From assembly GCF_010993955.1 (NCBI RefSeq), contig NZ_WIXL01000006.1, forward strand, positions 124,001 through 188,000: 64,000 bases of DNA, read 5' to 3'. The DNA is from Oceanobacillus halotolerans. Lineage in GTDB: Bacteria; Bacillota; Bacilli; Bacillales; Amphibacillaceae. The notes beneath the pieces were generated by a model. It worked only from the letters and a program-made list of their open reading frames with translations. It had not been told where the DNA came from and ran no database searches. The translations under genes were made by a program, and so were the position numbers. Below, in pieces: positions 26,711 through 36,075 of this stretch. Every line of letters begins with the position of its first letter. Position 1 is the stretch's first letter.

Positions 26711-27376
26711 ATGTGTGGACGTTACACGTTACTAGCGGAGGAAGAAGAAATTAGGCAAGCATTTGAGTTAGACATGCCGATCTCCAACTTTGAAAAAAGC
26801 TATAATGTTGCACCAGGTCAGCGTGTATTAGCGATTATACATGATGGACAAAAGCGACGTGCTGGGTATATGCGTTGGGGACTTGTTCCATCATGGGCGA
26901 AGGATGAAAGAATAGGTTACAAGATGATTAATGCTCGTAGTGAAACTGCTCATGAGAAGCCGAGTTTTCAAAATCTAATGGCACGAAAACGGTGCCTAAT
27001 CGTGGCGGATAGCTTTTATGAGTGGAAACGATCAGAAGATAAAAAACAACCCAAACGGATTCAATTGGCTAATAGAAAACTGTTTGCTTTTGCTGGGTTA
27101 TGGGATAAATGGGAACATGGGGAAGATGATCTTTTTACATGTACGATTTTAACGAAAGATGCAAATACATTTATGCAGGATATTCATCATCGTATGCCAA
27201 TCATATTATCTAAGGCAGAAGAGTCAGAATGGATTAAACCATATGAGGAAAAACCTCAAGAAATGCAACAGTTTCTTCAGACCATTGAGCCAGAGGCATT
27301 AACCGCTTATGATGTGGATACATATGTAAATGCTGCTAAAAATAATGATGAGACATGCATTAAACCAATTGCATAA
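26711..27376 (+). CDS. SOS response-associated peptidase (SRAP/HMCES/YedK family)
   Basis: 221 residues. After Met removal the catalytic Cys2 (MCGRYTLL) becomes the N-terminus and forms a thiazolidine crosslink with abasic sites in single-stranded DNA, protecting them during replication. Other active-site blocks are SYNVAPGQ, MINARSET, FYEWKR and HHRMPIIL (catalytic histidine). Close spacing to glsA suggests cotranscription but no functional link. An element-P copy follows directly. Confidence 0.9.
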   Translation: MCGRYTLLAEEEEIRQAFELDMPISNFEKSYNVAPGQRVLAIIHDGQKRRAGYMRWGLVPSWAKDERIGYKMINARSETAHEKPSFQNLMARKRCLIVADSFYEWKRSEDKKQPKRIQLANRKLFAFAGLWDKWEHGEDDLFTCTILTKDANTFMQDIHHRMPIILSKAEESEWIKPYEEKPQEMQQFLQTIEPEALTAYDVDTYVNAAKNNDETCIKPIA

Positions 27377-27384
27377 ATGATTTT

Positions 27385-27880
27385 GGATTTCACATACTGT
27401 TTGGTGCGCATTTTGTATATTATACGCAGTAACTTAAACGCCGTTGCTTTCCACTTCGGACAGTTGCTTTCACCATGGGCAAAAGTGCGACATCTGTTCA
27501 AACTATTCGTTTCACAGTGTCTACTTTACCGCAGGCCCGGCCTCAGCCTCCTCAGAAGCAAAAACCGCTTCTTGCTCAGGTCTGGACACGTGCTATTCCT
27601 GCAGGAGTCGACTGTCCTACGCTCCAATCAACTATATATTAGCTTAATGATGATATTAACAAGAAAATAAAACACGATCTAGTGAAGGGAATACACGGAG
27701 ACTCCTGCGGGAAGTAGGAGATCGGTGAGACCCCACAGGGCGCTAGCCCGAGGAGGCTTACCACTCCCCCCGCGGAAAGCGTAGTGTATTTCCGTAGCGG
27801 TATTTAGCTAAAACTATTGCACAAAAAATATCAACTATTCACTAAGATCTATACTTGAAAGCAACATCTTCTAATTAAAA
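27385..27880. repeat. Mosaic palindromic element, copy P7
   Basis: About 495 bp, same orientation and subfamily as P1: GTGCGACATCTGTTCAAACT near 27485, CAGGAGTCGACTGTCCTACG near 27601, GATGATATTAACAAG near 27650, GGAGACTCCTGCGGGAAG near 27700 and a GAAAGCGTAGTGTATTTCCG arm. It starts about 10 bp after the SRAP stop. Confidence 0.8.
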
Positions 27881-27981
27881 AATAATGCGTCACAAGTTTG
27901 GATGATAGATAGTGGAAAATGATGGTCGTTATCGCGTATAATTTTGATAGATGCTAAAAAGAAAGATGGTGATGATTCGGA

Positions 27982-28459
27982 GTGATACGAGTACTATTTG
28001 TATGTTTAGGAAATATCTGCCGGTCTCCTATGGCAGAGGCAGTGTTTCGGGATAGGATTAAAATGGAGCAGTTAGAATCAAAAATTGAGGTAGACTCAGC
28101 TGGAACTGGCAAATGGCATGTTGGTGAACAACCACACCAAGGGACAAAAGACTTATTAGAACAACGTAATATTTCATATGATGGCATTCTTGCAAGACAG
28201 GTACATAAAAAAGGATTGGGAAAAATTCGATTATATCATTAAAATGGATGAGCAAAATAAAAGAGATATACATCCTCCTCTAGATAAGGGAAACAATAAA
28301 CCAGTTATTGCCAAGTTAATGGACTTTGTAGAGGATGAGGATGAAAAGGATATTCCAGATCCATATTATACAGGGAATTTTGATTATACGTATTCGCTAG
28401 TCGAAAAAGGCTGTCAAAACCTGTTAGAGTCAATAAAAAGAGAACATAACATATCATAA
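27982..28459 (+). pseudogene. yfkJ: Low-molecular-weight protein tyrosine phosphatase YfkJ, frameshifted
   Basis: The first part begins GTG-encoded MIRVLFVCLGNICRSPMAEA, with the phosphatase P-loop Cys8-x5-Arg14, and runs to ...GILARQVHKK. The expected continuation DWEKFDYIIKMDEQN, and the catalytic-acid segment DIPDPYYTGNFD, lie in the +1 frame. One extra A in the six-A run at 28207-28212 would explain the break. Everything else is intact and yfkI-yfkH follow as in B. subtilis. It is a recent mutation or a sequencing error; as given, the protein would lack its aspartate. Confidence 0.85.
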
Positions 28460-28476
28460 AAAGGAGCGGATTTATA

Positions 28477-28779
28477 ATGGGAAAACGAAAATTAATGGTA
28501 GGAGTAGTTTTAGGCGCTATCCTAGGAGGAATTGTTGCATTATTTGATCGTGAAGCGAGACAGTATAGCAAACATCAATTAACCGTACTAAAAGATAAAA
28601 CAACAAATTCTGTCAAACATCCATCTGAAACAGTTCATAATCTAAAAGTTTCATTTGATAAATTAAACAAAAGTTTCACGAACAATGCAGAAAATGCGAT
28701 TAATGCATTAGAACAAGTTGAGCAAACACTTGATAAATTTACAAATAATGACCAAGCTAAGTTAGATGACACCATGTAA
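28477..28779 (+). CDS. yfkI: YtxH-like general-stress-type protein YfkI
   Basis: 100 residues. An N-terminal glycine-rich membrane segment (GVVLGAILGGIVALF, about 9-23) is followed by a charged helical tail, the YtxH-type layout. Position between the phosphatase gene and the YihY-family gene matches yfkJ-yfkI-yfkH of B. subtilis. GGAGCGG lies 9 bases before the ATG. A CCGCC/GGCGG hairpin (about 28801-28816) lies between its stop and the ribosome binding site of yfkH and may tune translation of yfkH. Function unknown. Confidence 0.75.
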   Translation: MGKRKLMVGVVLGAILGGIVALFDREARQYSKHQLTVLKDKTTNSVKHPSETVHNLKVSFDKLNKSFTNNAENAINALEQVEQTLDKFTNNDQAKLDDTM

Positions 28780-28833
28780 GTCTTAAAGGTATGGAGTTTT
28801 CCGCCCTTTAAGGCGGAAAGGAGAGATAGTTGC

Positions 28834-29658
28834 ATGGGTGAAATGGTATCGTTTGTAAAAGATTTGTACAAACGGGTAATGGACGACGATGTCTTTGGAT
28901 TAGGTGCCCAACTTGCATATTTCTTCCTATTATCTCTTTTTCCATTTTTGTTATTTGTCATGACCTTAATAGGGTATTTGCCAATTGAGGAAGACTATTT
29001 GATGGATTTCATTGAAACCTATGCACCAACGGAAATAATGGATTTAATTCAATCCAATATTCATCAGCTCGTGAATGATCAAAATACAGGATTACTTTCA
29101 ATCGGGATTATTGGAACGTTATGGCCAGCATCCAATGCGATTAATGCAATCATTCGTGCACTTAATAAAGCCTATAATGTGAAGGAAAACCGATCATTTA
29201 TTGTCGCGCGCTTGATCGCAATTGTTCTTACAATTGTAATGGTTGTAGTAATTTGCATCGCACTATTATTACCCGTTTTTGGTCGCATGATTGGGATTTA
29301 CCTTTTTTCATTTGTCGGATTATCGGATGATTTCCTTCAAGCTTGGGAAATGCTTCGCTGGATCATTTTCTCTGTCATCTCATTTATTGCATTAGTAGCT
29401 TTATATAGACTAGCACCCAATAAACGGATTCGGATAAAAAACGTTTTAGGTGGTGCCATTTTTGCAACACTTAGTTGGCAGTTAATTTCATTTGCATTTT
29501 CATTTTATATTAATACAATAGGAAATTACTCTGCGACATATGGAAGTTTAGGTGCTGTGATTATTTTAATGATCTGGTTTTATATATTTGCGATTATTAT
29601 CATTATAGGCGGAATCATTAATGCCATGACACGTGAACGTAAAACTCAAAAAAGGTAG
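28834..29658 (+). CDS. yfkH: YihY/virulence factor BrkB family membrane protein YfkH
   Basis: 274 residues with six predicted membrane helices. Family blocks are GLGAQLAYFFLLSLFPFLLF near the start, GTLWPASNAINAIIRALNKAYN in the middle and FSFYINTIGNYSATYGSLGAVI near the C-terminus. Older annotations call the family ribonuclease BN, which is not supported; the function is unknown. Third gene of the yfkJIH operon, ending at a clear terminator. Confidence 0.85.
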   Translation: MGEMVSFVKDLYKRVMDDDVFGLGAQLAYFFLLSLFPFLLFVMTLIGYLPIEEDYLMDFIETYAPTEIMDLIQSNIHQLVNDQNTGLLSIGIIGTLWPASNAINAIIRALNKAYNVKENRSFIVARLIAIVLTIVMVVVICIALLLPVFGRMIGIYLFSFVGLSDDFLQAWEMLRWIIFSVISFIALVALYRLAPNKRIRIKNVLGGAIFATLSWQLISFAFSFYINTIGNYSATYGSLGAVIILMIWFYIFAIIIIIGGIINAMTRERKTQKR

Positions 29659-29686
29659 CTGTTACCAATCTGGTAGCAGCTTTTTT
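29657..29686 (+). terminator. Intrinsic terminator of the yfkJIH operon
   Basis: Stem AGCTGTTACC/GGTAGCAGCT with a 5-base loop and T6. The T-tract is joined directly to element E3. Confidence 0.85.
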
Positions 29687-29808
29687 ACACGTTAGGAAAG
29701 TATAAAATTTTAGCTAAGAAGTGGACTCGACGTGGCTAAAATTTTAATGTCCCAAGTATAAGAAAAACTAACACATTCGCTAAGGACGAGCGAATGCGAG
29801 TTTTCTAA
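29687..29808 (+). repeat. Terminator-associated two-hairpin repeat, copy E3
   Basis: Full-length copy: ACACGTTAGGAAAG, the AAAATTTTAGC/GCTAAAATTTT stem, AATGTCCCAAGTATAAGAAA, then CATTCGCT/AGCGAATG within an AAAACT/AGTTTT arm. Same orientation as the terminator it follows. The rest of the gap (29809-29912) shows nothing else. Confidence 0.8.
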
Positions 29809-29912
29809 ACTTGTATATTAATGAAAAGTAAAGCATAGATTTAATTTGGAGCGGGTATTTTTTCTATACTATAACAGTATGGATTGTATGAATATAACAG
29901 AGTTAAAATTCG

Positions 29913-29941
29913 TTGAAAAATAAATTGTTAACTGTTATAAT
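29913..29941 (+). promoter_or_regulatory. SigA-type promoter for the amino-acid ABC genes
   Basis: -35 TTGAAA (29913-29918), 17-base spacer, -10 TATAAT (29936-29941), about 40 bp upstream of the start codon. Confidence 0.75.
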
Positions 29942-29981
29942 TTTCTAGTGTTTAATTATTATACAATTTTAAGGGGTGTTA

Positions 29982-30833
29982 ATGATGAGAAAGTATATAG
30001 CATTTATTGTATTGGTTTCCATCCTCATACTTACTGCATGTGGTAATGATGATAGTGGTAATGAGGCTGAGAAGAATGATAAGGTATGGAGTGAAATTCA
30101 AGAAGCAGGAGAAATTGTTGTTGGTACAGCAGGAACATTGTATCCCGCCTCCTTTTATCCAGAGGACTCTGATGAACTAACTGGATACGAAGTCGAAGTA
30201 TCTCGTGAAATTGCAGATCGTTTAGGAGTTGACGTACGGTTTGAAGAAATGGCATTCGATGCAACATTATCTGCTTTAGATAGTGGCCGAATCGATATGA
30301 GTTTAGCTGGCCCTAGAGAAAATAGTGAAGAAAAGTTTGGATTTAGTGAACCTGTTAAATACTCTTACTCAACAATGGTTGTCCGAGCAGATGATCATTC
30401 TGGAATTGAAACCTTGGAAGATTTAGAAGGAAAAAAAGCTGGAGGAGCAGCAACAACTGTATATAGTGATATTGCTAGAAAATATGGGGCAGAAGTGATC
30501 ACATATGGAAATGTTACCAATGATGCTTATTTAAGGGATGTACATAATGGCCGAACAGACACCGTTATTAATGATTATTATTTACAAAGTCTTGCTTTGG
30601 AAGGGTTTCCAGATTTAGATATTGTCTTGCATCCTGACTTAAAATTTCATCCAACAACAAAATCGGTTGTCATGGATAAAGAGGCACATACATTTATGGA
30701 AAAAGTAAATACTGTCATTCAAGAAATGAAAGAGGACGGCACATTAGCAGAAATCTCAGGTCAATTCTTTGGTGGCCAAGATGTTTCCCAAGAACCTGAA
30801 GAGGATATTATCGAAATCGAAGGCATTGAGTAG
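29982..30833 (+). CDS. Amino-acid ABC transporter substrate-binding lipoprotein
   Basis: About 283 residues. Lipoprotein signal peptide with the lipobox LTAC (ILILTACGNDD); the cysteine anchors the protein to the membrane outer face. A type-2 periplasmic binding fold follows, with the polar amino-acid signature LTGYEVEVSREIADRLGV and FGFSEPVKYSYSTMVV. The C-terminal tail is acidic. ATG codons at 29982 and 29985 both suit the AAGGGG box. The permease gene follows after 16 bp; no ATPase gene follows. Confidence 0.85.
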   Translation: MMRKYIAFIVLVSILILTACGNDDSGNEAEKNDKVWSEIQEAGEIVVGTAGTLYPASFYPEDSDELTGYEVEVSREIADRLGVDVRFEEMAFDATLSALDSGRIDMSLAGPRENSEEKFGFSEPVKYSYSTMVVRADDHSGIETLEDLEGKKAGGAATTVYSDIARKYGAEVITYGNVTNDAYLRDVHNGRTDTVINDYYLQSLALEGFPDLDIVLHPDLKFHPTTKSVVMDKEAHTFMEKVNTVIQEMKEDGTLAEISGQFFGGQDVSQEPEEDIIEIEGIE

Positions 30834-30849
30834 AAATAGGTGACGGGTA

Positions 30850-31542
30850 ATGTTTGATATCACAATTGATCAAGTCCAATTAAAAAATCTTTTTGACTTT
30901 CAGTTAGCATGGGAAAGTTTCCCCTTCCTATTAGAAGGGGTTCCCATGACAATGGCGATCGCAATAATTGGGATGGGATTAGGGTTATTAATTGGCTTTT
31001 TCTTAGCATTAGCTCGAAGTTCTGAACGAATTATCATGCGCTGGCCTGCACGCATGTATATATCATACATGCGAGGCACACCAATGATTGTTTTTTTATT
31101 TTTATTGTATTATGGCTTGCCAATTATTGGGTTAGAACTAACAGCATTTCTAGCGGCTTCTTTAGGCTTTGGATTAAATAGTGCTGCATATATTGCTGAA
31201 ATCAATCGTTCTGCATTGAGTAGTATTGACCAAGGACAATGGGAGTCTGCTAGAGCATTAAATATGTCCTATTGGAAAACGATGCAAAAAGTAATCCTGC
31301 CACAAGCAACAAGGACCGCGATACCACCATTAACGAATGTTTTTATGGATATTGTCAAAGCGACCTCGCTAGCTGCCATTATTACAGTACCTGAATTATT
31401 CCAAAAAGCTCGAATTGTAGCAGGACGTGAATTTGACTCGATGACAATGTATATTTTGGTTGCTTTGATTTACTGGCCTATTTGTATTGTTATATCCTAT
31501 ATACAAGATCGACTGGAAGAACGATATAGTCGGTTTTTATAA
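30850..31542 (+). CDS. Amino-acid ABC transporter permease
   Basis: 230 residues of the HisM/GlnP group with about five membrane helices. The EAA loop that docks the ATPase is ALNMSYWKTMQKVILPQATR (ESARALNMS... onward), and the N-terminal motif is LLEGVPMTMAIAIIGMGLG. It is cotranscribed with the binding lipoprotein and followed by a terminator, so the ATPase must come from another locus. Confidence 0.88.
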   Translation: MFDITIDQVQLKNLFDFQLAWESFPFLLEGVPMTMAIAIIGMGLGLLIGFFLALARSSERIIMRWPARMYISYMRGTPMIVFLFLLYYGLPIIGLELTAFLAASLGFGLNSAAYIAEINRSALSSIDQGQWESARALNMSYWKTMQKVILPQATRTAIPPLTNVFMDIVKATSLAAIITVPELFQKARIVAGREFDSMTMYILVALIYWPICIVISYIQDRLEERYSRFL

Positions 31543-31562
31543 GGCAGAGATCTTACGTCAAA

Positions 31563-31593
31563 CGAAGGGACCGAGTACATCGCTCGGTCCCTA
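31563..31593. terminator. Bidirectional intrinsic terminator
   Basis: Stem GGGACCGAG/CTCGGTCCC with a 7-base loop between the convergent permease and MFS genes. T-tracts are weak on both sides. Confidence 0.7.
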
Positions 31594-31618
31594 TCTAGTA
31601 CTTCTCTAACGTCCGTGC

Positions 31619-32779
31619 TTACGATGCAACTGCTCGCTCTCTTTTTAAAAGTATCGCACCAAATAAAAATACGAGCATGATCACAATGACATAGAAAAAC
31701 GATACACCTGGAACGTATTGGACGAATAAACCGCCAATATAAGGTCCACCGATACTCCCTAAACTAAAGGAAATCCCACACATAATGTTTCCAGCCGGTA
31801 GCAAGGCTTTTGGTAACAAGTCCGTCATGTAAGAGATTCCAAGCGAAAATAAGGATCCGACAAACATGCCTGATAAAGCGAATAATAGAAATAATGCAGG
31901 TACCGAAGCTTCCAAAAAGGTAGCAAGCCAAAAACAAAGTGCTCCCCCTAATATGACAACTAATAATACATTTCGCCTTCCTAATCGGTCACTCAATATC
32001 CCTAATGGAAGCTGTGAAATAAGACTTCCTGCGGCAAAGCAAGGGATAATTAAAGATAAGATATCCACATCATGTCCAATTCGCATCCCATAAACTGGGA
32101 ACACCCCATGTAGACTTGCTTCCATAAATCCATAGCCAAATGGTGCCAAAAATGCAACCCAAGCAATCTTTCCACTTTTTATAAAACGCTTGATGGAACT
32201 AGATGTTTGAACTGTACGATCATCGTCTTCTGGCCACCGATTTCGGACAAAGAACATCGTAGACCAAACGATAACACTTAATGAAGCGGATAGTAGAAAA
32301 GGTAGTGCTTCATTAACGGATAACAATCGTGTCATTAGTGGTCCCAATGTGAAACCTGCACCAAAGAACAGACCATATAAGGCAATACTTCGTCCACGTG
32401 TTTCTTTTTCAACAGTAGTCGTAACCCAAGTTTGTGTTCCAAAGTGAAGCATATGGTCACCGATCCCAACCATTACGCGCAAAATAAACCAAAACCATAA
32501 TGCCTGCCAAAACGGAAATAATGCTAAAGAGACGAATACAAGTATTCCTCCAATTAAGATGATTGGTTTAAACCCGAATTTGCGCATGGGTTTTTCCATA
32601 AAAGGAGAGGCTATTAAAACCCCTATGTATAATCCTGTTGCATGAAGTCCATTGATCGAGGAAGCGACACCATTTTGTTCTAAAATAACAGCTAATAATG
32701 GCAATAACATCCCCTGCGAAAAACCTGATATCGTTACAAGTGCGATAAGGATCCAAAACCGAATCTTTACAGATACCAT
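31619..32779 (-). CDS. MFS family transporter
   Basis: About 386 residues with twelve predicted membrane helices in two halves. The loop between helices 2 and 3 has MEKPMRKFGFKP, and the matching loop in the second half is LSDRLGRRNVLL. Overall this is a drug-efflux or sugar-type MFS protein; the substrate is unknown. In B. subtilis an MFS gene (yfkF) lies in the same yfk neighbourhood, so orthology is plausible. The long frame starts at 32842, but the ATG at 32779 after AAAGGCG gives the normal MVSVKIRFWILIAL start. Confidence 0.8.
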   Translation of the reverse strand: MVSVKIRFWILIALVTISGFSQGMLLPLLAVILEQNGVASSINGLHATGLYIGVLIASPFMEKPMRKFGFKPIILIGGILVFVSLALFPFWQALWFWFILRVMVGIGDHMLHFGTQTWVTTTVEKETRGRSIALYGLFFGAGFTLGPLMTRLLSVNEALPFLLSASLSVIVWSTMFFVRNRWPEDDDRTVQTSSSIKRFIKSGKIAWVAFLAPFGYGFMEASLHGVFPVYGMRIGHDVDILSLIIPCFAAGSLISQLPLGILSDRLGRRNVLLVVILGGALCFWLATFLEASVPALFLLFALSGMFVGSLFSLGISYMTDLLPKALLPAGNIMCGISFSLGSIGGPYIGGLFVQYVPGVSFFYVIVIMLVFLFGAILLKRERAVAS

Positions 32780-32924
32780 TTCATCACGCCTTTCTGTAAA
32801 GCATTGTAATTCCAATCTAATTGTTTTTTTGAAATAGGTCAATGCACATTTCCTGCTTCACCAATCAAAATAAGGTACGATAAATTACAAATACTAGTGA
32901 AGAATCGAAAAAGGAGTTGTTAGA

Positions 32925-33317
32925 ATGGAATTTCATATTACCGAACATGGCATGCGTTCGAATTTTGAGTATGGGGAATTGAATGTTTCAGGGAACGAAG
33001 AGCATGGCTTTCGTCCCTTCCAATTAATGGTAGCTTCTATTGTAGGGTGTAGTGGATCTGTCTTTCGTCGAATTTTACAAAAGCAACAGATTCCAATTAG
33101 TGATTTAAAGATTGCAGCTGAAGTAGATCGGAATGAGGATGAGGCTAATCGAATTGAAGCGATCCGCCTTCATTATACCGTTAGTGGGAAACGATTGGAT
33201 CCAGATAAATTATATAAAAGTCTAGAGATTGCTCGTAAGAATTGTCCCATAGTTCGATCAGTAGAAGATAGTATTAAGATAACAGAAACCATTCAAACCA
33301 TTGAGATAAGCGATTAA
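32925..33317 (+). CDS. OsmC family protein
   Basis: 130 residues. OsmC-fold proteins reduce organic hydroperoxides with a cysteine pair. GFRPFQLMVASIVGCSGSVFRRIL holds the first cysteine, and the second is in RKNCPIVRSVED. The N-terminal half is beta-rich, as in the family. AAGGAG is 9 bases before the ATG. It diverges from the MFS gene and precedes yfkD. Confidence 0.85.
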   Translation: MEFHITEHGMRSNFEYGELNVSGNEEHGFRPFQLMVASIVGCSGSVFRRILQKQQIPISDLKIAAEVDRNEDEANRIEAIRLHYTVSGKRLDPDKLYKSLEIARKNCPIVRSVEDSIKITETIQTIEISD

Positions 33318-33380
33318 CTAGGTATAATAATCATGTGTCTCGAAAAAACTAAGCAAAAATGAAAGGAATAGGTGGGACAC

Positions 33381-34178
33381 ATGAAAAATATAATCCTTAG
33401 AAGCGGTATTTTAACCATTGCAATGCTTTTCCTATTTTCGTTCAGCATTGTTGCCGAAGAAAAGATAGAGGAAAAAGATCCGTTTGAAATACCAGATCAT
33501 GTCTTGAAGATATCCAAAGAAAACACGTATACGAATTCATCTGAGGATCAAGAAGAAGTGGAACCAAGTGAATTCACAAAAGAATTGTTAGAAGACATGG
33601 ATATCCCAATAACGAATCCTGATTTAATCAAAATGTTGAATGAAACGTCGATTAATCCTTCACCAATTGCATTTGGTTATCGTGGCATGGTTTATATAGG
33701 TAGGTGGCCATTAAATTACCAATCAAATGAAACTAATGTAAATTGGGAATACCAAAAGGTTAATATGAATGAACTTAATAATATTGGTGGGGATAATGAA
33801 CAAAAATTAAGATATACTCAACAAGCCCAAAAAGAAGTGAAGGGTGCACTTACCAATAAAATTACAAATTCACAAGACATTAAGAAAATGATGTTATTAG
33901 AGGCCGAAAAAAATACCGAATTACCACTTGGGTATGAAACGATAATCGGGGAAAACACGAAATTAAACAATGAGTATAATGTTCCTGTTAAGAAATACGG
34001 ATATTTACATGCGTATGCACCAGCAGTTAGCGAAAAAGGAAAAGTGACGTTTGGAGAAGTTTATTTCCAATTGAAAGGTTCCAAGAAATCTCTTGTCGTA
34101 AAAAATGTAACAAAGCAAGATATTGGTGCATGGCTTCCAATTCAAGATCATGTATCCTTAATGTTTGAGCTAAAATAA
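33381..34178 (+). CDS. yfkD: YfkD-like secreted protein
   Basis: 265 residues. A cleavable signal peptide (KNIILRSGILTIAMLFLFSF, ending near VAEE) is followed by blocks recalled from B. subtilis YfkD: DPFEIPDHVLKISKENTY, SINPSPIAFGYRGMVYIGRW and AYAPAVSEKGKVTFGEVYF. The ATG at 33381 fits the AGGTGGG box; the GTG at 33372 does not. Function unknown; a terminator follows. Confidence 0.85.
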   Translation: MKNIILRSGILTIAMLFLFSFSIVAEEKIEEKDPFEIPDHVLKISKENTYTNSSEDQEEVEPSEFTKELLEDMDIPITNPDLIKMLNETSINPSPIAFGYRGMVYIGRWPLNYQSNETNVNWEYQKVNMNELNNIGGDNEQKLRYTQQAQKEVKGALTNKITNSQDIKKMMLLEAEKNTELPLGYETIIGENTKLNNEYNVPVKKYGYLHAYAPAVSEKGKVTFGEVYFQLKGSKKSLVVKNVTKQDIGAWLPIQDHVSLMFELK

Positions 34179-34213
34179 AACAGCCCTGGTGGAGCCTCCA
34201 GAGCTGTTTTTTT
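34177..34213 (+). terminator. Intrinsic terminator of yfkD
   Basis: Stem AAACAGCCCTGG/CCAGAGCTGTTT with a short loop and T7. Confidence 0.85.
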
Positions 34214-34223
34214 CTTATGTTTG

Positions 34224-34445
34224 GGATGTGATGAGCTTGTCGGTTACTTTGAGTATGAGTTAAAACTATTAAGTGGTAACAGAGCAAGCTTATCAGTGCC
34301 TGAACTGGTGAGAATAATAGGTGAAAGGTAACAGAGGACGTCTGTCAGTGACCAAATTAGTAAGCGAAGATAAAAATGAGTAACAGAGAAAGTTTGTCAA
34401 CGCCTAAACAGTCTAGAAAAGTACAAAAACGGTAACAGCGCTCGA
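34224..34445. repeat. 52-bp tandem array R2 (GTAACAGAG family)
   Basis: GTAACAG occurs at 34276, 34328, 34380 and 34432, exactly 52 bp apart each time. A weaker unit precedes (AGCTTGTC at 34234 matches AGCTTATC at 34287). Units read GTAACAGAG, then a TATCAGTG- or TGTCAGTG-like block, then an A-rich end; sequence between the anchors varies freely. It follows the yfkD terminator. Confidence 0.85.
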
Positions 34446-34609
34446 TTAAATTCATCCATATAATCAAAAAAAAACAATAAGTTTATAAAAATGTACTTTA
34501 TGGGTTGATTTTTTGACTTTAATACTTTATCATGATGAAGTGTTAAAGAAATTATATATAATCATCCAAACAAAAAATAAAAAGATAAAGATAGAGAGGG
34601 GAATACGGT

Positions 34610-35923
34610 ATGGAATGGGTTGTCGTTGTATCTGTTTTAGTCATGACGATTCTAAGTTTACTTCGTGTAAATGTTATTGTCGCTATTATTGCTGCTGCAT
34701 TAACAGCAGGTTTAATGGCTGGTTTATCGATTGTAGAATCAGTTGACATGTTAGTTGCTGGTATGGGAGGTCAAGCGAATACAGCATTAAGTTATATTTT
34801 ATTAGGTGCCTTTGCTGTGGCCATTAGTTATACAGGAATTACAACCATTTTAGTTAATTATTTAATAAAAATTTTAACTGGCAAGAAAACAATGATGGTA
34901 TTAGTAATTGCTGGTGTTGCATCGCTATCTCAAAACGTGGTTCCAGTGCATATTGCATTTATACCTATTTTAATTCCACCATTATTAAAATTATTCGATG
35001 AGATGCGATTAGATCGTCGTGGGGTTGCAACAGCATTGACATTCGGATTAAAAGCTCCATATGTCATGATCCCTGCAGGGTTTGGACTCATTTTCCATGG
35101 TACGATTTACGATGGGATGCAAGAAAACGGTGCAGCAATTTCCATGGGAGATATTGCACTATCTATGATAATTCCTGGTGCAGGCATGGTTTTAGGCTTA
35201 TTAATTGCTATTTTTATTACGTATCGAAAAGATCGTGTTGCTAAACCTGGTGCAGGTGGGACAGAAGTAATGGAGTCAGTGACGAATGAATTAAAAGAAG
35301 TATCCTTTAATCGCAATCACTTATTTACGATTATTGCGATCATAGCTGCACTAGCAGTACAGTTAATGACAGATAACTTAATTCTTGGTGCTTTAACAGG
35401 ACTTGTTATTATGTTTGCGTTAATGGTTGTTCCATTTAAAAATGGAGACAAAATTGTAAGTGATGGGATTGCCATGATGGGGACCATAGCATTTGTAATG
35501 CTTGTTGCATCTGGATTTGGAAACATTTTAAGTGAAACAGGCGCAGTGGATGCCTTAGTAGAAGTCTCTTCTGGAAGTATTGGGGATAACAAAGCAGTGA
35601 TTGCACTAATTTTACTATTAGTAGGGTTGGTTGTGACCATCGGAATTGGAACATCATTTGGTACGATACCAATTTTAGCAGCACTGTATGTACCTATTTG
35701 TTTAGAAGCAGGATTTTCACCAATGGCAATTGCAGTCCTTATTGGAACGGCTGGTGCTTTAGGGGATGCAGGTTCTCCAGCATCTGATAGCACACTAGGA
35801 CCGACTGCTGGGTTAAATGCAGATGGAAAACACAATCACATCTGGGATACATGTGTTCCAACATTTGTGCACTTTAATATTCCGTTAGTGTTGTTTGGTT
35901 GGATTGGTGCGATAATTTTATAA
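34610..35923 (+). CDS. NhaC/YuiF-type Na+/H+ antiporter family transporter
   Basis: 437 residues with about eleven membrane helices and a cytoplasmic loop near 205-235 (TYRKDRVAKPGAGG). The QNVVPVHIAFIPILIPPLL, GLKAPYVMIPAGFG and GDAGSPASDSTLGPTAGLN blocks are typical of the Na+/H+ antiporter superfamily resembling B. subtilis YuiF, which may instead export amino acids. GAGGGG is 8 bases before the ATG. No partner genes. The gap after it, to pdaA, holds nothing I can call. Confidence 0.82.
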   Translation: MEWVVVVSVLVMTILSLLRVNVIVAIIAAALTAGLMAGLSIVESVDMLVAGMGGQANTALSYILLGAFAVAISYTGITTILVNYLIKILTGKKTMMVLVIAGVASLSQNVVPVHIAFIPILIPPLLKLFDEMRLDRRGVATALTFGLKAPYVMIPAGFGLIFHGTIYDGMQENGAAISMGDIALSMIIPGAGMVLGLLIAIFITYRKDRVAKPGAGGTEVMESVTNELKEVSFNRNHLFTIIAIIAALAVQLMTDNLILGALTGLVIMFALMVVPFKNGDKIVSDGIAMMGTIAFVMLVASGFGNILSETGAVDALVEVSSGSIGDNKAVIALILLLVGLVVTIGIGTSFGTIPILAALYVPICLEAGFSPMAIAVLIGTAGALGDAGSPASDSTLGPTAGLNADGKHNHIWDTCVPTFVHFNIPLVLFGWIGAIIL

Positions 35924-36075
35924 GAAGCCTTTTAAGTAGTTAGGCTAGATAGATCTGAGTGAAAACTAAAAGTGGCTGCTTGAAGCGGAAGAGTAGTAAA
36001 AGAAATAATCGATATTAAAGAATAAGAAAAAGCGTTACAGGGCAAATTAAGGGAAAAACAATAGGTGGTTGGGTA

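Noticed and set aside
28201-28220. Programmed frameshift in yfkJ
   Set aside because: The second half needs a +1 change; an A6-G run without a stop or known stimulator does not fit the usual -1 slippery sites, and a base error is simpler.
35317-35835. 172-aa minus-strand ORF
   Set aside because: Shadow of the NhaC-like transporter gene; the Ala/Ile/Pro-rich composition mirrors the opposite strand.
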